A DNA stretch of 64,000 nt from Falsiroseomonas algicola. GTDB lineage: Bacteria; Pseudomonadota; Alphaproteobacteria; Acetobacterales; Acetobacteraceae. Where the stretch lies: assembly GCF_011040385.1 (NCBI RefSeq), contig NZ_JAAIKB010000002.1, positions 704,764-768,763 of the forward strand, in the 5' to 3' direction. The translations under genes and the position numbers were made by a program. Below the pieces are notes generated by a model. The model was not told where the DNA came from. It did no database searches and saw only the letters and a program-made list of their open reading frames with translations. Of this stretch, positions 34,490 to 45,208 are shown one piece after another (within the stretch, counting starts at the first letter, position 1; each line of letters opens with the position of its first letter).

Positions 34490-36013
34490 ATGCCGACGTT
34501 GAACCGACGCAGCTTCCTCGGTGCCGCCGCCGCCCTGCCGGTGCTGTTCAACGAAGCGCGCGCGCAGCAGCGCCCCTCCACGATCCGCTTCGGCCTCTCC
34601 GCCTGGCCGCCCAACCTGCAGCCCTGGGTCTCCACCGGCGCCTCCGCCGGCACGGTGAAGCTGCTGATCCATCGCCGCCTGGTGGGCTTCGACGAGAAGG
34701 GCGAGATGCGCGGCGAGCTCGCGCGCGAATGGTCGCTGGATGCGCAAGGCGCCTGGGTCTTCAAGCTGCGTCCGGAAGCCGTCTTCCATAACGGGGAGAA
34801 GGTGACGTCGGAGGACGTGAAGTGGACCATCGAGCAGATGGCCGCCGAACGCTCCACCGCCTATTACCGCCAGCAGATGCAGCAGGTGGAGCGCGTCGAG
34901 ACGCCGGATGCGCAGACCGTGCGGCTGGTGATGAAGGAGCCCTCGGCGACGGTGCCGCTCTGGTTCACCAACTACAACATGGGCATCGTCTGGCGCGGGT
35001 CGCGCGACATGAACGCACCGATCGGTTGCGGCCCCTATCGCGTGACGTCGCAGGAACGCGGCACCTGGATCGAGGTGCAGGCCGTGCCGAACTACTGGGT
35101 GCCCGGCCTGCCGCGCACGCGCACCATCCGCTTCACCGTCTATGCGGATGAGAACCTTCGCCTCGCCGCGCTGCAATCCGGCGACATGGACATGATCGAA
35201 TACGTGCCATGGTCCGGCATGGCCGCGGTGGAGGCCGATCCGCGCCTGACGCTGGCGACCCAGATGGGCCCCTTCATGGACATCCTGTTCAACGGCACGC
35301 GCCCGCCCTTCGACAACCCGCTGGTGCGCCGCGCCGTGGCGCATGCGGTGAAGCGCGACGACATCGTGCGCGTCGCCTTCTCCGGCCGCGGCAAGGTGCT
35401 GGAGGGCATGCCGATCGCCGAGGGCACGCCCTGGTTCGACGCGGAGCTCTCGCGTGGCCACGCCTACGATCCCGAACGGTCGAAGGCGCTGCTGGCGCAG
35501 GCGGGCCACCCGAACGGCTTCAGCACCACCCTGCTCGCGGCCTCGCAATTCGCCATGCACAAGGACAGTGCGGAGATCAGCCAGCAATACCTGGCCGCCA
35601 TCGGCATCCGCGCGGAACTTCAGCTGGTGGACTGGTCCACGCGCGTCAGCCGCGGCATCCGCGGGCAGTATGACCTGGCGGTGCATGGCGTCTCCTCCGA
35701 ATTCAACGATCCGGATGGGCTGAGCGTGGTCATGGACACCTCGCTGTCGCCGGCGCATGGGCGGTCCTTCGGCCTGCGGGCACCGCGGACGACGGAGCTG
35801 CTGGCCAAGGGCCGCACGGAATTCGACCAGGCGAAGCGCGTCGAGATCTATCGCGACATGCAGCGCGCGGCGCTGGAGGAGGTGCCGCTGGTCGGCCTCG
35901 CCTGGCGTGAACAGGGCTACGGCTTCGACCGCCGCATCACCGGCTTCGCGAATCTGCCAGGCGCGCTCAGCACGGCGTCGGGCGCCCTGCTGGAATTCGC
36001 GGCCTTCGGCTGA
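34490..36013 (+). CDS. Dpp/Opp-type ABC substrate-binding protein (SBP family 5)
   Basis: A 507-residue periplasmic binding protein of the DppA/OppA/NikA class. The signal RRSFLGAAAALPVLFNEARA (Tat-like RRSFLG) precedes the mature start near QQRPSTIRFGL. Class features include LAREWSLDAQGAWVFKLRPE, FHNGEKVTSEDVKWTIE and NNPLVRRAVAHAVKRDDI in slightly varied form. It binds peptides or other small polar solutes, and the ligand is not predictable. First gene of a four-gene importer operon; its stop overlaps the permease start. Confidence 0.92.
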   Translation: MPTLNRRSFLGAAAALPVLFNEARAQQRPSTIRFGLSAWPPNLQPWVSTGASAGTVKLLIHRRLVGFDEKGEMRGELAREWSLDAQGAWVFKLRPEAVFHNGEKVTSEDVKWTIEQMAAERSTAYYRQQMQQVERVETPDAQTVRLVMKEPSATVPLWFTNYNMGIVWRGSRDMNAPIGCGPYRVTSQERGTWIEVQAVPNYWVPGLPRTRTIRFTVYADENLRLAALQSGDMDMIEYVPWSGMAAVEADPRLTLATQMGPFMDILFNGTRPPFDNPLVRRAVAHAVKRDDIVRVAFSGRGKVLEGMPIAEGTPWFDAELSRGHAYDPERSKALLAQAGHPNGFSTTLLAASQFAMHKDSAEISQQYLAAIGIRAELQLVDWSTRVSRGIRGQYDLAVHGVSSEFNDPDGLSVVMDTSLSPAHGRSFGLRAPRTTELLAKGRTEFDQAKRVEIYRDMQRAALEEVPLVGLAWREQGYGFDRRITGFANLPGALSTASGALLEFAAFG

Positions 36014-36959
36014 TGCTCTGGATCGCCAAGCGCATCGGCGTCTCGCTGGTGCTGATGTGGGTGGTCGCGACGGTCGTCTTCCTCGCGCTGCACATGGTGC
36101 CGGGCGACCCGGCGGAGCTGCTGCTGTCCACCGGCGGCGCCATGCCGGATGCCTATGCCATCGCGGAACTGCGGGAGAAGCTCGGCCTCAACCGGCCGAT
36201 CTGGGAACAGTACCTGGCCTTCCTGGAAGGGCTGTCGCGCGGGGACCTCGGCAATTCGCTGGTGGATGACTATCCGGTGGCGGAGGAGATCCTGCTGCGC
36301 CTGCCGCGCACGCTGGAACTGATCCTGGCCGGCACGATCCTGTCCGTGCTGATCGCGCTGCCGGCGGGCACCTTCGCCGCCGTGCGCGCGGGCGGGGCCT
36401 TCGACCGCGCCGCATCCTGGATTGCGGCGCTGCTGCAGGCGGTTCCGGTCTTCGTGCTGGGCACGCTGCTGATCCTGCTGCTGGCGCAGACGCTGCGCTG
36501 GATGCCTGCGGGGGGCTATGTGCCGCTGGCGCAGGACCCGGCGCGGCACCTGCTGCTGCTGTCGCTGCCCGCCATCGCCATCGCGAAGGGGTTGACGGCC
36601 ACGGTCTTCCGCATGACGCGCGCCTCCGTGCTGGACGCGCTGTCGCGCGACCATGTGCGCACCGCCCGCGCCAAGGGGCTGACGCCGCGGCGGGTGCTGA
36701 CGCGCCATGTCGTGCGCAACGCGCTGATCCCGGTCACCACCGTGCTCGGCCTGCAGATGGGCACGCTGCTCGGCGGCACCGTGCTGGTGGAATACGTCTT
36801 CAACTGGCCGGGCCTTTCCACGCCGCTGCTGCGCGCGGTGGAGGGGCGGGACTACCCGATGGTGGTCGGCATCGTGCTGACGGTCTCCGCGCTGTTCCTG
36901 CTCATCAATCTGGCGATGGACCTGCTCTACGCCGCCCTCGATCCGCGGATCAGCCGGTC

Positions 36960-36963
<4 letters not shown>
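36013..36963 (+). CDS. ABC transporter permease, DppB-like
   Basis: A 316-residue permease with six membrane helices and the DppB hallmarks: an N-terminal helix then HMVPGDPAE, LGLNRPIWEQY, and the coupling loop RTARAKGLTPRRVLTRHVVRNA. The C-terminal EYVFNWPGLSTPLLRAVEGRD block is present. It pairs with the permease half of the next gene to form the channel. The start overlaps the binding-protein stop (TGATG) and its end overlaps the next start. Confidence 0.93.
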
Positions 36964-38779
<1,816 letters not shown>

Positions 38780-38783
<4 letters not shown>

Positions 38784-39754
38784 CCGCGCCGCTGGTGGTG
38801 GCGGAGGCGGTGGAGATGAGCTTCGCCCCGCGCGGCATCCTGGCCGGCGGGCGGCCCGTGCGCGCCGTCGCCGGCGTGGATGCGACGGTCGCGAAGGGGG
38901 AGGCGCTGGGCGTCGTCGGCGAAAGCGGCAGCGGCAAGTCCACGCTGGGGCGCCTGCTGCTGGGCCTGCTGGCGGCCACGGGCGGCAGCGTGCGCTTCGA
39001 TGGCGAACCGCTGCCCAAGCCCGGCAGTGCCGCCTGGCGCAAGCTGCGTGCCCGCATGGGCATCGTCTTCCAGGACCCCTTCGGCAGCCTCGATGCGCGG
39101 CGCAGCATCGGCGCGCAGGTGATGGATGGGCTCACCATCCACACCACGCTGAACGCCGCCGAGCGCGAGGAGCGCACCGCGGCGCTGTTCCGGCGCGTCG
39201 GGCTCGACCCGCAGCGCATGGGCGCCTATCCGCACGAGTTCAGCGGCGGGCAGCGGCAGCGCCTCGGCATCGCCCGCGCGCTCGCGACCTCGCCCGACTT
39301 CCTGGTGGCGGATGAGCCGGTCTCCGCGCTCGACGTCTCCATCCAGGCACAGGTGGTGAAGCTGCTGGCGGAACTCCGCGGCGATCTCGGCCTGGCCATG
39401 CTGTTCATCAGCCATGATCTGCCGGTGGTGCGGCATCTCTGCGACCGCGTCATCGTCATGTATCTCGGCCGTGTCATGGAGGAAGGGCCGGTCGCCCAGG
39501 TCTTCGCCAGGCCGCTCCACCCCTACACGGTGGCGCTGCTGTCGGCGACGCCGATGCTCGATCCCGCGAAGCGCGCGCAGCGCGTGATCCTGCCGGGTGA
39601 GCCGCCGAGCCCGTCCAACCCGCCCTCAGGCTGCGTGTTCCGCACGCGCTGCCTGCATGCCCGCCCTGCCTGCGCGGAGGCGGTGCCCCCGCTTCGCAGC
39701 CTCGACCAGAGCGGGCACCGTGTGGCCTGCATCCGTGCCGAGGAAATCGGCTGA
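38780..39754 (+). CDS. ABC transporter ATPase, DppF-like
   Basis: A 324-residue ATPase with Walker A GESGSGKST, Q-loop FQDPFGSLDARRS, signature FSGGQRQRLGIARAL, Walker B LVADEPVSALD and H-loop SHDLPVVRHL. The C-terminal family extension (PPSGCVFRTRCLHARPAC) is present. It is the second ATPase partner of the fused permease-ATPase, and the two should form the nucleotide-binding pair. The ATG at 38780 overlaps the preceding stop; a longer in-frame reading lies inside the upstream gene and is rejected. Confidence 0.93.
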
Positions 39755-39771
39755 ACAAGAGGAAGACTGAG

Positions 39772-40584
39772 ATGACGACGCTGTCGCCGACCAAGGTGCG
39801 CATGGGGGAGATCACTGGGGGCGAGGCCCGCGCGCTCTACGCCACCAACCCCGTGATCCTGCTGCCCATGGGGAGCCATGAGGACCAGGGCCCGCATGCG
39901 CCGATGGGCGACTATTTCCTGGCCGAGAAGATGGCGGAGTTGATCGCGCTGCGCGCGACGGCGGAGGGCACGCGCACCGTCGTGGCGCCCGTGCTGCCCT
40001 TCGGCAAGGGCGATTTCTTCGGCCCCATGCCGGGCGGCATCGCGCTCTCCGCCGCCACCTTCCGCGCCGTGCTGGATGAGCTGTTCGGGGAGCTGCTGCG
40101 CCACAAGCTGACGAAGCTCATCGTCATCAACGGCCATGGCGGCAACGTCAACGTCATCAACGAGGCGACGCGGGCGGTGATGCACAAGACGGGCCTGGTG
40201 ATCCCGGCGCTGTATCTCTGGCGCATTGCCTATGCGGAGATGCCGAAGCTGCTGGGCGCGGAGAAGGCGAAGGCGGTGTCGAGCCACGGCGCGGATCCGC
40301 TGACCAGCCTGTGCATGCACCTGTTCCCGGAACGCATCCGCGGCGACCTGGTGCCGGAGCCGCGCAGCGGCAAGCCGGAAGCGCTGGGCCTGCCCTTCTC
40401 CGGCTGGGGCGCGCTGAGCTTCGAAGGCGCGGAAGTCACCGTCCCCATCGAATACGATGCCGTCAGCCCCAACGGCCTCGGCACCGGCGATCCGCGGCTG
40501 TGCAGCGCGGAATCCGGCAAGCTGATCGCCGACCGCCTGACGGAAATCGGCGCCGGCTTCTGCCACCACTACGCCAAGCAGTAA
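39772..40584 (+). CDS. Creatininase-family amidohydrolase with altered metal motif
   Basis: A 270-residue member of the creatininase fold (creatinine amidohydrolase, MftE and relatives). Metal-site landmarks are PMGSHEDQGPHAPMGD (33-47), INGHGGN with His122, and SSHGADPLTS. In canonical members the first motif reads EQHGPH with His as a metal ligand; here it reads EDQGPH, so that His is Gln39. It lies 17 bases after the peptide importer operon with a good AGAGGA site and is probably co-transcribed, which suggests hydrolysis of an imported amide or lactam. Substrate unknown. Confidence 0.82.
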   Translation: MTTLSPTKVRMGEITGGEARALYATNPVILLPMGSHEDQGPHAPMGDYFLAEKMAELIALRATAEGTRTVVAPVLPFGKGDFFGPMPGGIALSAATFRAVLDELFGELLRHKLTKLIVINGHGGNVNVINEATRAVMHKTGLVIPALYLWRIAYAEMPKLLGAEKAKAVSSHGADPLTSLCMHLFPERIRGDLVPEPRSGKPEALGLPFSGWGALSFEGAEVTVPIEYDAVSPNGLGTGDPRLCSAESGKLIADRLTEIGAGFCHHYAKQ

Positions 40585-40593
40585 CCCTTCACT

Positions 40594-40619
40594 CCCTCCC
40601 CCGCGCTTGCGGGGGAGGG
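40594..40619. repeat. Dispersed C-rich/G-rich hairpin element (copy 1)
   Basis: CCCTCCCCCGC (40594-40604) pairs perfectly with GCGGGGGAGGG (40609-40619) around a GCTT loop, followed by a G-rich tail to about 40632. It sits between convergent genes (stops at 40584 and 40645). The same architecture occurs at 52980-53005, so it looks like a dispersed intergenic palindrome. It may also help terminate both transcripts. Confidence 0.6.
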
Positions 40620-40644
40620 TCGGGGTGGGGGTCTGCGCGACCCC

Positions 40645-41613
40645 TCAATCCACCACGCGATCCTGCTCCGGGATCGGCTCGCCCTTCTCCACCCGCATCA
40701 TGTTGCCCAGCCAGTGCTGGATGCTCCGCCGGCTGTTCTCATAGGCGGTGGAGGCGCAGTGCGGCGTGACGATGACGTTGTCCATGTGCAGCAGCGGGTG
40801 GTCGGCGGGCGGCGGTTCCTGGTCGAAGACATCGACGGCGGCGCCGCGCAGCGTGCCGTCCTTCAGCGCCGCCACCAGGTCGGCCTCCACCACCACGCCG
40901 CCGCGCGCGACGTTGATCAGCAGCGCGCCGCGCTTGATCTTCGCGAAGGCCTTGGCATCGATCATCTTCGCCGTCTCCGGCGTCAGCGGGCAGTTCAGCG
41001 AGAGGATGTCCACCTCCGGCAGCAGCGCGTCGAGCGTGCGGTATTCCACGCCCAGCGCCTTCTCCTGCTCCGGCGGCAGCTGCGTGCGGCTGTAGTAGAG
41101 CACGCGGCAATCGAAGCCCTGCAGGCGCTTGGCGACACCCTTGCCGATGGCACCCAGCCCGATGATGCCGACGGTCTTGCCGGACACCATGATGGACTGC
41201 TTCCAGACCTCGTTCTTGGCCCAGCCGCCGGCGGCGGTGCTGTTATGCGCGGGCACGATGCGGCGCGCGAGCGCCAGCATCAGGCCGATGGTGAAGTCGG
41301 CCACGGGCGCGGCGTTGCTGCCCGTGGTGCGCGCCACCTTGATGCCGTGCTTGCGGCAGTAGTCGAGGTCGATGTTGTCGATGCCGACACCCCATTTGTG
41401 CACCAGCTTGAGCTTCGGCCCCGCGGCCAGCACCTCCGCCGGCACCGGCACGTCCCACCACAGCGCGTAGGTTGCGTCGGCGACCTCGGCCTTCAGATCC
41501 TCGACGCTCCGGCCCTTCACGGCCGTGGCGGTGAAGCCCTCGGGCAGCAGGGACTGGATGATGTCGGCCATCTCGCCGGCGATGGGCTGCAGCAGGGCAA
41601 TCTTCGTCGTCAT
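40645..41613 (-). CDS. D-2-hydroxyacid dehydrogenase (D-isomer specific)
   Basis: A 322-residue NAD-dependent dehydrogenase. The Rossmann motif GLGAIG is at 152-157, and the catalytic triad is Arg237 (NVARGG), Glu266 (DQEP) and His285 (TPHCAS). The family oxidises or reduces D-2-hydroxy acids such as glycerate, phosphoglycerate or glyoxylate; this one lacks the ACT domain of long SerA. It follows the GGT-like hydrolase gene by 11 bases on the minus strand and is probably co-transcribed. If that hydrolase acts on an oxamate-like amide, reduction of the released oxoacid would be a sensible next step, but this is inference. Confidence 0.88.
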   Translation of the reverse strand: MTTKIALLQPIAGEMADIIQSLLPEGFTATAVKGRSVEDLKAEVADATYALWWDVPVPAEVLAAGPKLKLVHKWGVGIDNIDLDYCRKHGIKVARTTGSNAAPVADFTIGLMLALARRIVPAHNSTAAGGWAKNEVWKQSIMVSGKTVGIIGLGAIGKGVAKRLQGFDCRVLYYSRTQLPPEQEKALGVEYRTLDALLPEVDILSLNCPLTPETAKMIDAKAFAKIKRGALLINVARGGVVVEADLVAALKDGTLRGAAVDVFDQEPPPADHPLLHMDNVIVTPHCASTAYENSRRSIQHWLGNMMRVEKGEPIPEQDRVVD

Positions 41614-41624
41614 CGTGTCTTTCC

Positions 41625-43340
41625 TCAGAGAACAGGGGCGTCGGCGGAGAAGCGGATGCCGGCGCGGGCAAGCCCCCCGCCCAGCGCCACCACCGAACCA
41701 TCCGCGCGCCAGCAGGCGGCGCCGGTCATCGATCCATCGGCCTCGAAGGCGATGGCATTCATGCCGCCGCCGATGGTGCGCACGCGCTGCACCTTGTGGC
41801 CGCGCGCGGCGAGACCCTCCGCGACCTCGGCGGGCACGGCGGGCTCCAGTTCCAGCGCCTGGCCCTGCGTCCAGATGCGCGGCGCCTCCACCGCCTGCTG
41901 CAGGGTCATGCCGTGGTCGATAAGGTTCAGCACGGCCTGGAAGGCGGAGGTGAAGATGCGCAGGCCACCCGGCAGGCCGAGTGCGAAGGCGGGCTTGCCG
42001 TCCCTCAGCGCGATGGTCGGCGCCATGGAGGTATAGACGCGCTTCCCCGCCTCGACCGAGAGCGCGAGCCCCGGCCGCGGGTCGAAATTGTGCATGTAGT
42101 TGTTGCAGATGAGGCCCGTGCCGGGGATGGCGATGCGGGCGCCGAACAGCGCGTTGATGGTCTGGGTCGTGGCGACGATGTTGCCGTGGGCATCAGCGAC
42201 GGTGACATGGGTGGTGCAGTTGGATTCCATCAGCGAGGGATGCGCGGCCCAGGCCTTCGCCGCCGCCAGGTCGATCTCGCCGCGCCGCAGCGCCGCGTAG
42301 TCCTTGGAGGTCAGGTGCGCGACCGGCACCTTCACGAAGTCCGGGTCGGCCGTCGCTGCGCTGCGGTCCGCGAAGGCCATCTTCAGCGCCTCCGCGACCA
42401 GATGGAAGCCGTCCACGGTGCCGAAGCCCATGCCCGCGACGTCGAAGCCCTCCAGCACGTTCAGCATCTGCGCGACATGCACGCCGGCCGAGGCCGGCGG
42501 CGGCGGCGCGAAGACCTGATAGCCGCGATAGGTGCCGCCGATCGGCTCGCGCTGGATCGGGCGGCTTCCGCGCAGGTCCTCGCGCGTGATGATGCCGCCC
42601 ATCCTGGCGATGGCATCGGCGAGGATGCCACCCAGCGACCCATCGCCATGCAGCGCTGCCTCGCCTTCGCGGGCCACGCAGCGCAGCGTCTCCGCATAGG
42701 CGCCCTGCACCAGCTTCGACCCCACCGCGGGCTTGCCGCCGCCGGCCAGGAAGCGCGCGGCGAGGTCGGGATCGCGCGCCAGGTCGGCCGCGGCATCGCC
42801 GATGGAATCGGAGAGGTAGGGCGTGACCCGGAAGCCCTCGCTTGCCAGGCGAATCGCCGGCGCCATCACATCGGCCAGCGGCCAGGTGCCGTATTCCGCC
42901 AGCGTCACGCACCAGGCGCGCAGCGCCGCCGGCACGGCGACGGAGAGCGCGCCGATGGCATTCGCGCGGCCCACCGTCTCCCGCTCCTCCGGCGCCGAAC
43001 CCGGCGCGGGCGTGTACATGGTGGGGCTCGCCGCGGCGGGTGCGGTGCTGAGGCCGTCCACGACCTTGTGCCGCCCATCGGCCATGCGCAGGTGGCAGAC
43101 GCCGCCACCGGTCAGGCCGACCATCATCGGCTCCACCACCGTCAGCGCGAAGAGCGCGGCGATGGCGGCATCCACCGCATTGCCACCGGCCAACAGCACT
43201 TCCGCGCCGGCCGCGGAGGCCATGGGATGGTTGGTCGCCACGACACCGCGCGTGCCGCGCGCGGGCGACTTCTCCAACGTCAAAGCGAAGCCGTTGTTAC
43301 CAACGGACGCGAAGCCGTTGCGGCCCACCGATTGCGCCAT
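41625..43340 (-). CDS. Gamma-glutamyltransferase-like Ntn hydrolase, altered substrate pocket
   Basis: A 571-residue Ntn hydrolase of the GGT superfamily. The self-cleaving nucleophile is Thr376 in NCTTHVTVADAHGN, followed by TTQTINALFG, NNYMHNF, TSMAPTI and LPGG. Residues that grip the gamma-glutamyl group in E. coli GGT are changed: the Arg of DFRETAP is Leu97 (DGLSTAP), and the Gln/Asp of NNQMDD are Tyr415/Asn418. Oxamate-amidohydrolase-type members of the superfamily are an alternative. The ATG at 43340 is chosen because AAGGAG lies 9 bases before it. No signal peptide is evident, unlike classical periplasmic GGT. Confidence 0.85.
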   Translation of the reverse strand: MAQSVGRNGFASVGNNGFALTLEKSPARGTRGVVATNHPMASAAGAEVLLAGGNAVDAAIAALFALTVVEPMMVGLTGGGVCHLRMADGRHKVVDGLSTAPAAASPTMYTPAPGSAPEERETVGRANAIGALSVAVPAALRAWCVTLAEYGTWPLADVMAPAIRLASEGFRVTPYLSDSIGDAAADLARDPDLAARFLAGGGKPAVGSKLVQGAYAETLRCVAREGEAALHGDGSLGGILADAIARMGGIITREDLRGSRPIQREPIGGTYRGYQVFAPPPPASAGVHVAQMLNVLEGFDVAGMGFGTVDGFHLVAEALKMAFADRSAATADPDFVKVPVAHLTSKDYAALRRGEIDLAAAKAWAAHPSLMESNCTTHVTVADAHGNIVATTQTINALFGARIAIPGTGLICNNYMHNFDPRPGLALSVEAGKRVYTSMAPTIALRDGKPAFALGLPGGLRIFTSAFQAVLNLIDHGMTLQQAVEAPRIWTQGQALELEPAVPAEVAEGLAARGHKVQRVRTIGGGMNAIAFEADGSMTGAACWRADGSVVALGGGLARAGIRFSADAPVL

Positions 43341-43416
43341 CGCCGGCGCCTCCTTCCTCGTCATGCCGCGCAGTCTGGGCTGCTGCTGCGCTGCGAGAAA
43401 GAGGGGGCGGCCCCGA

Positions 43417-44922
43417 TCACGCCGCGGCCGCATCCTCCGCCGGCCCGTCGGGATCGCCGGGCGCGGTTTCCCAGCCCAGGCCCACCATCGCCACCACGCG
43501 CCGCCCGCCGCGCTCCGCGCGAAGGACGATGGCCTTGCGCTCCTCCATCCAGGCCAGCAGGCGCCGTGCGCGGCCGAGCGAGTGGCTGCCATAGGCGCGC
43601 GCGATGGTGGCGTCCGACGGGCAGGGCAGGCCATCCAGCGCGGCGCGGGCCAGCAGCAGGTAGACGCCCTGCGAATCCTCCGGCAGCGCCTCCGCCCGCG
43701 CCACCGCGCCCTGCCAGGCCTCGCCTTCCGCCACATCGGGGTCGATGCCGGCGCGGGCGGTGGAGAGCATGCGGCGGAAGGCCGGCAGGTCCGGCGGGCC
43801 CTCCACCTCATGGATGCGCAGCCGCACCAAGAAATCCTGGTAGAGCACGCTGGCCGGGCGGAAGGCGGCCTCCGGGTCCGCCAGCACCTGGCGCAGGATC
43901 GCGTCCATGCGGCGGCGCCGGTCCTCCTGCTGCTCCGGCGTGGGCGGCGGCGGCGGCTCCGCGGGCTCCGCGGCGGCCGGCGGGCGGTATTGGGAGAGCT
44001 GGACCAGGATGTCCGGCATGGGCGGCTTGGGCGCGCGGCGCACGGGGGCGGGGCGGGGCGCCTCGTCCTGCGGCGCCTTCAGGATCAGGTCGCGGGCCTC
44101 CTCCGCGCTCGCCACCGGGGGTGGCACCAGGGCCGGTCCGGCGGAGCGCGAGGCGGTCTCGACCCCTCCGATTCGGATCGGCAGCGGGCGGCGGGAGACG
44201 GCAGGGCCGAGCGCCACGAAATGCCCGCGCTGGAGGTCGCGGAACATCTCCGCCTGGCGGCGCTCCATGCCCAGCAGGTCGGCCGCGCGGGCCATGTCGA
44301 TGTCGAGGAAGGTGCGCCCCATCATGAAGTTGGACGCCTCCGCCGCCACGTTCTTGGCGAGCTTGGCCAGGCGCTGCGTCGCGATCACGCCGGCCAGGCC
44401 GCGCTTGCGGCCGCGGCACATGAGGTTGGTCATGGCGCCGAGGGCAGCGCGGCGGGCCTCGTCCGAGACCTCGCCCGCCATGGCGGGGGCGAAGAGCTGT
44501 GCCTCATCCACCACCACCATCAGCGGCGTCCAGGCGTCGCGATCGGCCTCGAACAGCCCGTTCAGGAAGGCGGCGGCGCAGCGCAGCTGGGCCTCGACCT
44601 CCACCCCCTCCAGGTTCAGCACGACGGAGACCCGGTGGCGCCGCACCCGCTCCGCCACCCGCGCCAGGGCGGCCTCCGTGTGGTCCTCCGCCTCGATCAC
44701 CAGGTGGCCGTGCTTGTCGGCGAGCGTGACGAAGTCACCCTCCGGATCCACCACCACCTGCTGCACCCAGGGGGCGGATTGTTCCAGCAGGCGGCGCAGC
44801 AGGTGCGACTTGCCGGAGCCTGAATTGCCCTGGACCAGCAGGCGGGTGGAGAGCAGTTCCTCGAGGTCGAAGGTCGCGGCTTCCCCGTTCGGCGCGCGTC
44901 CCATCTCGATCCCGATCGTCAT
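43417..44922 (-). CDS. HerA/DUF87-type ATPase (FtsK-HerA superfamily)
   Basis: A 501-residue ATPase with Walker A GNSGSGKSH (32-40), Walker B PLMVVVDEAQ (133-142) and the GRKRGLAGVIATQRLAKL segment (171-188) that supplies the sensor and Arg-finger region in HerA-like motors. After a Pro-rich linker (about 280-335) a C-terminal helical region of about 160 residues is of unknown function. HerA usually pumps DNA with the nuclease NurA; no NurA-like gene is adjacent. It diverges from a receiver-domain protein. Function is unknown, most likely DNA-related. Confidence 0.82.
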   Translation of the reverse strand: MTIGIEMGRAPNGEAATFDLEELLSTRLLVQGNSGSGKSHLLRRLLEQSAPWVQQVVVDPEGDFVTLADKHGHLVIEAEDHTEAALARVAERVRRHRVSVVLNLEGVEVEAQLRCAAAFLNGLFEADRDAWTPLMVVVDEAQLFAPAMAGEVSDEARRAALGAMTNLMCRGRKRGLAGVIATQRLAKLAKNVAAEASNFMMGRTFLDIDMARAADLLGMERRQAEMFRDLQRGHFVALGPAVSRRPLPIRIGGVETASRSAGPALVPPPVASAEEARDLILKAPQDEAPRPAPVRRAPKPPMPDILVQLSQYRPPAAAEPAEPPPPPTPEQQEDRRRRMDAILRQVLADPEAAFRPASVLYQDFLVRLRIHEVEGPPDLPAFRRMLSTARAGIDPDVAEGEAWQGAVARAEALPEDSQGVYLLLARAALDGLPCPSDATIARAYGSHSLGRARRLLAWMEERKAIVLRAERGGRRVVAMVGLGWETAPGDPDGPAEDAAAA

Positions 44923-45208
44923 GCATCCATCCCGGCCGGTGTTGCGGTGAGCCGCCCGGGGGCCGGGCGAGGGCGGAGGACTAACGCGGCGGGGCAGGGG
45001 GTGGAAGACAGGATTTCGGCACCGCAGCAAGGCGCCTGGCGGTTCATGCCGGGTTAAGCGCGATGGGCGAGACTGCACGGGCGTGTCCCAGGCCCTTCCT
45101 CCCCGTCCCGCAGCTTCCGCTGCCTCGGCCAGCCAGGCTCCGGCCGCAGGGTGGCAAGGTCCTTTGGATTCGAAACCTGTCCGCGAGCCAGGGTGCGTGC
45201 CACACTCC

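Noticed and set aside
43341..43364. Upstream ATG for the GGT-like gene
   Set aside because: The codons after it form the AAGGAG ribosome site for the ATG at 43340, so the downstream start is favoured.
41796..44823. Long plus-strand frames opposite the GGT-like and HerA-like genes
   Set aside because: Shadow frames: no domain, biased composition, and strong protein motifs lie on the other strand.
44923..45208. Regulatory site or small gene in the largest intergenic gap (286 bases)
   Set aside because: No convincing operator, small RNA or coding frame could be supported there beyond promoter room for the two divergent genes.
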